NCBI GenBank assembly: GCA_016705235.1
Contig: JADIYP010000001.1
Location: forward strand, 992,001-1,056,000
Direction of reading: 5' to 3'
Length of the DNA: 64,000 nt
Source of the DNA: Candidatus Leptovillus affinis
Lineage (GTDB): Bacteria; Chloroflexota; Anaerolineae; Promineifilales; Promineifilaceae
The position numbers and the translations under genes were made by a program. The notes under the pieces are model-generated. The model was not told where the DNA came from. It was given only the letters and a program-made list of their open reading frames with translations, and did no database searches. How positions within the stretch are numbered: position 1 is the stretch's first letter; each line of letters opens with the position of its first letter. Positions 60,182 through 64,000 of this stretch are shown in pieces.

Positions 60182-62188
60182 TTAGACATTTGCTTCAGCG
60201 GTGTACTGCTGGATGCGGACGATGACAAATTCGGCCGGTTTGACCGGGGCGATGCCGACGAGGATGATGAGACGGCCGTTATCAATGTCGTCCTGGGTCA
60301 TCGTCGTGCGGTCGCAGCGGACAAAGTACGCTTCTTCCGGCGTCGCGCCCATCAGCGCCCCATCGCGCCAGACGCGCACCAGGAAGTTGCTGATGCTCTG
60401 CCGCACTCTGGCCCACAATGGCTCGGCGTTGGGTTCAAATACCACCCATTGCAGCCCTTCGTCCAGGGACTCTTCGACAAAAATGAAGAGGCGGCGCACC
60501 GGCACATATTTCCACTGGCTGTCGCTGGTGAGGCAGCGCGCGCCCCAGACGCGGTAGCCACGGCCGCTGGCGCGAAAATCGCGGATCACGTTGATGTTTC
60601 TGGGGTTCAGGATGTCCTGCTCGCCTTTGTTGATGGTCAGGTCCAGGCCGGTGATGCTGCCCACGACGACGTTGGCCGGGGCTTTATGTACGCCGCGCTC
60701 GATGTCGGTCTTGGCGTAGAGGCCGAGGACATGGCCGCTGGGCGGCAAAACGATTTCGCCGCCGGTCAGCGGATCGAAGGCTTTGATGTTGGGGAAGTAG
60801 AGGGCGGCGTATTTGGTGTCGTACAGGTTGCGCTGGTCCTGGATGTTTTCCAGAGCGTTGTTGCTGGCGTAGTCCGGGTCCAGGACGGCGAAGCGATCCA
60901 GCAGCAGCTCGCAGTGGGCGATGAGGGCGTTCTGGATGGTCTGGCTGACCATGCCGGGGGCGGCCACCAGGCTCACTTCGTCGATGTCGGCCAGGGCGGC
61001 GATGCCGGTGCGCTGGCCGGGGCCGTTGTCTACGCCGACGTAATCGGCGTCGCTGGGGGCGCTGCCATCCAACCCGCCGGCCAGGGCCAGGGTCAGGCCA
61101 TCGGCGGCGGAGGGCTGGGTGAAGGGGTCTTCTGTGGTGGTGTCGGCGACCACGGTGCTGGGGACGCGGACGAGGGTGGAGACGTTGTTGATGACGGTCT
61201 GGTAGTAACGGCTGGTCGTGTCGTTGAGGCTGAGACCGTCGTAATCTTCGGTGACGCCATCATAGCTGACGACCAGGCGAAATTCGCAGGTGCGGGCCAT
61301 GGTGGTGGTCGTGCCGGCGTCGGGGTCGAGGTCGGTGGTAGCGCCGAAGGGGGTGGCGACGGTGATGCTGCGGCCGTTTACGGCCGTTACCTGCGCATAC
61401 ACCTTGCTCTGCCCCAGATCGAATTCCACAATCGCCCCGGCATAAAAGCCGCTGCCCGTGGAAAGCTGCACGGTGTCGTTGGCCACCACGTTGGTGACAA
61501 TGGCCTGGACGGCCGCGCTGGCGGCTGACGTGTGGAAAACTTGCACATGGATGCCGTTGCCCCACGCGCCCGGATCGGCGGCTTCCAGTTCCAGCGGCGT
61601 GCCCGGATCGGCGATGCTGGTGATGGTGACGCTGGTGTATTTGGCCTCGAAATCGTTGGCTAACGCGGCCGTCAGGGTGACGGTTTTGGTTCCGGGCGTG
61701 TAGCTGGCGACCGTGACGGATTCCGTGGTGGTGGTTCCGTTTTTCGTCTGGCTCAGGTCTATGGTCGAGGCGTTTTCGATGCCGCGCAGGCTGATCAGGC
61801 GAATGGTGGTGGCGGTGGCGGTGGCGTTTTGCGCCAGCCGGGTGACAATGCCGCCCACAGGCGGGCTGGCCGCCGCAGCCGTTCCGGCGGTGTCGGCCGT
61901 GCCGGTGTCTAATACACGCTTGATGTAGACACGTTTGCCGCCGTTTTCAAAAAAGCCGCGCACGGCATAGGGCAGGTATTGATACCCGTCCAGGGCGGCA
62001 TCGTCCAGGTAGCCGCCGAACCTGCGCCGGTATTCGGCGAAGCTGGTGACCAGTTTGGGCAGGCCATCGGCGGGACCGCGCGCGGTCATGCCGACCATGC
62101 CGGTGGTGCTGGTGCTGACGCCTTCGATTGGTTTAGGGCCGGCTTCTATTTCTTCTACGTAAACGCCGGGGGCAAGATATTCAGCCAT
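60182..62188 (-). CDS. Contractile sheath protein 1
   Basis: The 668-residue protein opens MAEYLAPGVYVEEIEAGPKP and TTGMVGMTARGPADG, and the C-terminus has RGYRVWGARCLTSDSQWKYV, RRLFIFVEESLDEGLQWVVF and a final NGRLIILVGIAPVKPAEFVI. It is the probable major sheath subunit. A Thr/Val-rich beta domain at about 130-290 is an outer insertion. A strong ribosome site (GAGGAGG) precedes it, which fits high expression. Confidence 0.93.
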   Translation of the reverse strand: MAEYLAPGVYVEEIEAGPKPIEGVSTSTTGMVGMTARGPADGLPKLVTSFAEYRRRFGGYLDDAALDGYQYLPYAVRGFFENGGKRVYIKRVLDTGTADTAGTAAAASPPVGGIVTRLAQNATATATTIRLISLRGIENASTIDLSQTKNGTTTTESVTVASYTPGTKTVTLTAALANDFEAKYTSVTITSIADPGTPLELEAADPGAWGNGIHVQVFHTSAASAAVQAIVTNVVANDTVQLSTGSGFYAGAIVEFDLGQSKVYAQVTAVNGRSITVATPFGATTDLDPDAGTTTTMARTCEFRLVVSYDGVTEDYDGLSLNDTTSRYYQTVINNVSTLVRVPSTVVADTTTEDPFTQPSAADGLTLALAGGLDGSAPSDADYVGVDNGPGQRTGIAALADIDEVSLVAAPGMVSQTIQNALIAHCELLLDRFAVLDPDYASNNALENIQDQRNLYDTKYAALYFPNIKAFDPLTGGEIVLPPSGHVLGLYAKTDIERGVHKAPANVVVGSITGLDLTINKGEQDILNPRNINVIRDFRASGRGYRVWGARCLTSDSQWKYVPVRRLFIFVEESLDEGLQWVVFEPNAEPLWARVRQSISNFLVRVWRDGALMGATPEEAYFVRCDRTTMTQDDIDNGRLIILVGIAPVKPAEFVIVRIQQYTAEANV

Positions 62189-62207
62189 AATGACCTCCTC
62201 TGGGGGA

Positions 62208-62282
62208 TTTATGATTTGCGATTTGCGATTTACGATTTGTCGTCAATCGAATAATCGCAAATCGTCAATCGTTAATCGCTAT
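62208..62282. repeat. Short-word hairpin spacer (GATTTGCGATTT word)
   Basis: GATTTGCGATTTGCGATTTA faces TCGCAAATCGTCAATCGTTA. Same word family as at 50861 and 57549. Confidence 0.85.
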
Positions 62283-62284
62283 GC

Positions 62285-63328
62285 TTAATCAAGTCTAAAA
62301 TCGATTGCATTGACAGGTTGGCGGTAGTTGACCGTCCAATCCTGGTTATCGGTGTTTGGGCCGTCGGCGGCGCGTAGGGTGATGGCGGCGAGACGGCTGA
62401 GGCCGTCCAGGCGATAGTAGCCGCGGGCATCGCTGAGGGCGTTGAGGCTGTGGAATTCGCGGCGGGCAGGGGCGGCGTCGCTGATTTGGATGGCGACGGC
62501 CGTCATCGTTCCGGCCAGCCGGAGCACACCTTCGCCCACCAGCACGTCATCGAGCAAATTCACGGCTGCGCCGGGCGCGCCGACTGTGATGCGTTCGGCG
62601 GTGGCGGCGCGGGGCAGGCTGCGTTGGAGAACGGCCGTAAGGACCACATCCCCCGCGACGGCCGGATTGCCTACAATGGCGGCAATGACGGCGTATTCGG
62701 CGCGGTCGGCTGCGCCCAGGCGCAGCACATTGCCCGGCGCCAGCCCGGTCCGGTTGTTCAGGGTGATGGTGTTGCTGAGTTGGCCCGCAGGGGCGGTGAG
62801 GGTTTTGCTGACGCCGCTGGGCGTGAGGGTGACGGGTTGGATGGGCGTGCCGGCCGGGTGGTCGAAGTGCAGGGGGGTGCGCAGGGTGAGAACGGCCGTG
62901 TCGTCAATCGTCACTGTGGCCCCGGCAACCGGCGTATGGTCCGGATCGTCCAGCGTGACGCGCCCTTGCAGGCGCACCGGGTTGTTTTGCAAAGTCACAT
63001 CGGGCAGGGTGATGGGCCAATCGCTGCTGCCCGCAATGGTGACAGACCGGATGACGGGGCGATGGAAAGGCGCAGCGATAGCCACGTCGAACGTCACCGG
63101 GTAAACCGGGAAGAGCAAGTTTTCGACGCCTGCCAGGCAAAAGAAGCCATCGGGCAGCGTCTTCACGAACAGGCCAGGCCAAACGGCCGTGACGCTGAAT
63201 TGGGGCAGTGGCAGGCCAAACACGGCCGAAAGGACTCGCCCGCTTACCAGCACGCGGTACTGCGTGGTCAGATCATCCACCACTGTGACCATCTGCTGAC
63301 CTGTGTCTACCTGATAGATATTGGCCAC
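62285..63328 (-). CDS. Carboxypeptidase-regulatory-like domain protein in the eCIS operon
   Basis: The 347-residue protein begins with GTG at 63328 (VANIYQVDTGQQMVTVVDDL), chosen because the open frame upstream overlaps the next gene and is not conserved-looking. It contains Ig/CarboxypepD-like beta strands (RLQGRVTLDDPDHTPVAGAT, ARGYYRLDGLSRLAAITL) typical of surface adhesion or scaffolding modules. Genes of this kind follow DUF4255 in several eCIS loci. Its role is unknown; it could decorate the sheath or cap. Confidence 0.7.
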   Translation of the reverse strand: MANIYQVDTGQQMVTVVDDLTTQYRVLVSGRVLSAVFGLPLPQFSVTAVWPGLFVKTLPDGFFCLAGVENLLFPVYPVTFDVAIAAPFHRPVIRSVTIAGSSDWPITLPDVTLQNNPVRLQGRVTLDDPDHTPVAGATVTIDDTAVLTLRTPLHFDHPAGTPIQPVTLTPSGVSKTLTAPAGQLSNTITLNNRTGLAPGNVLRLGAADRAEYAVIAAIVGNPAVAGDVVLTAVLQRSLPRAATAERITVGAPGAAVNLLDDVLVGEGVLRLAGTMTAVAIQISDAAPARREFHSLNALSDARGYYRLDGLSRLAAITLRAADGPNTDNQDWTVNYRQPVNAIDFRLD

Positions 63329-63336
63329 GTTACTCT

Positions 63337-63909
63337 CTAATCTCCCGTCTCTAAAATTTGGGTATAGGTTGTTTCCCGCTGCATCACCAGACCGCTGGAT
63401 TCGGGTTCGTGGTCGGATTCGATGGTGATCGATTGGACCAGATAGGTGAGTGACGCCTGGTATGGTTCTTGCAGCGCGCCCCAAATGCGCGTCAGGTCTT
63501 CCAGCGAGGGCGCTTCAAAGGAGAGGCGCAGTTCGGCGTCGCTGCCCAGCAGGGCGTCTTTGAGGTCGCTGCCGCGCACAGTGGCGTGGTCGTTAAAGAC
63601 TTGCAGCACCAGCCCCAGCAGCATTTGCTCGTCGCGGGGGTCGGTCATGAGCGGGGTGATGAGGTAGTGGAGGTTGACGGGCATGGGGTTGCGGGCGACC
63701 TGGCCGTTGGCCGGGCGGCGGCGCGGTTGGTTGAGCAGAAATTCGTTGCGCGTGAGGCGATAGAGCCAGATGGAGATGCCGGTTTGTTTGTTTTGCTGCA
63801 TCTCTTTGGGCGAGGTGAGGAAGACCTGCACCGTGGGATCGGTGACATGGGCTTCTACCAGCTCTTTGAGGGTTTGGCTGACGGCGCGAACGGCCGTGTA
63901 TTCGCTCAT
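63337..63909 (-). CDS. DUF4255 tail terminator (Afp16/Pvc16-like)
   Basis: The 190-residue protein is a DUF4255/Pvc16 N-terminal domain: YTAVRAVSQTLKELVEAHV, TGISIWLYRLTRNEFLLNQP, NLHYLITPLMTDPRDEQMLL and RLSFEAPSLEDLTRIWGALQ. In Afp and PVC this protein caps the distal tube-sheath end. Here it stands at the upstream end of the structural genes, ahead of the sheaths. The start has no strong ribosome site. A short-word array separates it from a further upstream gene. Confidence 0.9.
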   Translation of the reverse strand: MSEYTAVRAVSQTLKELVEAHVTDPTVQVFLTSPKEMQQNKQTGISIWLYRLTRNEFLLNQPRRRPANGQVARNPMPVNLHYLITPLMTDPRDEQMLLGLVLQVFNDHATVRGSDLKDALLGSDAELRLSFEAPSLEDLTRIWGALQEPYQASLTYLVQSITIESDHEPESSGLVMQRETTYTQILETGD

Positions 63910-63911
63910 AA

Positions 63912-64000
63912 TCAGGACTTGTGGTTTTGGATTTCAGACTTCTGATTTCGGAATGCGCCCCATTGTTCCAGGTAGGGCCGGATAAATTGAATGATGCCGG
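63912..64000 (-). CDS. C-terminal end of a further upstream gene (partial)
   Basis: A minus-strand frame is open from the window edge to a TGA at 63912-63914 and reads IIQFIRPYLEQWGAFRNQKS before the stop. The first part is aromatic/hydrophobic helix; the last residues (SEIQNHKS) are encoded by the short-word array. It is probably the upstream neighbour in the eCIS operon, but it cannot be identified from 29 residues. Confidence 0.4.
   Translation of the reverse strand, partial: GIIQFIRPYLEQWGAFRNQKSEIQNHKS
63925..63955. repeat. Short-word array (GATTTCAGACTTCTGATTTC)
   Basis: GGATTTCAGACTTCTGATTT contains the word GATTTC/GATTTCG and a small hairpin (CAGACTTCTG). It overlaps the end of the partial upstream gene. 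Confidence 0.5.

Noticed and set aside
41513..62282. CRISPR arrays in the repeated spacers
   Set aside because: The words are 6-9 nt, directly adjacent and degenerate, arranged as hairpin arms; there are no 25-40 nt repeats with unique spacers and no cas genes.
27938..64000. Prophage
   Set aside because: No capsid, portal, terminase, lysis or integrase genes; ATPase, DUF4157 and DUF4255 are eCIS hallmarks.

Overview
The window looks like a bacterial chromosome segment of moderately high GC, most probably from an uncultured filamentous or wastewater-type Chloroflexota (Anaerolineae/Ardenticatenia-like). This placement is inferred from the DnaG, SigA and Nuo sequences, the type of injection-system locus and the small intergenic palindromes; no rRNA or other decisive marker is present.

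Layout. (1) 1-2720: the tail of an unknown plus-strand gene, then two minus-strand genes (a DUF2804 protein and an HI0933/BaiN-type flavoprotein), followed by an extreme poly-G tract. (2) 2721-6465: dnaG primase and the major sigma factor gene (rpoD/sigA). (3) 6466-7057: a gene-free island packed with small palindromic elements and the sigma-gene terminator. (4) 7058-25301: a 14-subunit complex I operon in the order nuoABCDEFGHIJKLM-N. A metallophosphoesterase and a stand-alone molybdopterin oxidoreductase sit between nuoM and nuoN. (5) 25383-64000: a minus-strand region that, apart from a DUF72 gene at its end, is one long contractile injection system (eCIS, Afp/PVC-like) locus.

The eCIS locus is read from right to left. 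It has a tail terminator (DUF4255/Afp16), a carboxypeptidase-regulatory-like protein, sheath 1, tube 1, sheath 2, tube 2, a small DUF5908-like protein, a LysM baseplate/tube adaptor (Afp7), and the hub (gpD) and spike (gpV) as separate genes. An unknown helical protein follows in the usual PAAR position, then gp25, baseplate J (Afp11) and tail protein I fused to NHL repeats (Afp12). Next come three proteins sharing a novel N-terminal module, a small coiled-coil protein, an Afp14-like tape measure, an AAA+ ATPase (Afp15) and three DUF4157 (eCIS-core) proteins that are probable cargo or toxins. A HEAT-repeat protein and an Lgt-like membrane protein end the run. Capsid, terminase and lysis genes are absent, so this is a dedicated injection particle and not a prophage.

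Two genome-scale signals stand out. First, the palindrome ACGGCCGT (usually flanked as AACGGCCGTT) occurs about 120 times by eye, against about 2 expected from composition. It behaves like the cyanobacterial HIP1 octamer and leaves Asn-Gly-Arg and Thr-Ala-Val signatures in proteins. Second, nearly every spacer in the eCIS operon, and a few in the nuo operon, is filled by a long hairpin made of degenerate 6-9 nt words. The word is usually different in each spacer.
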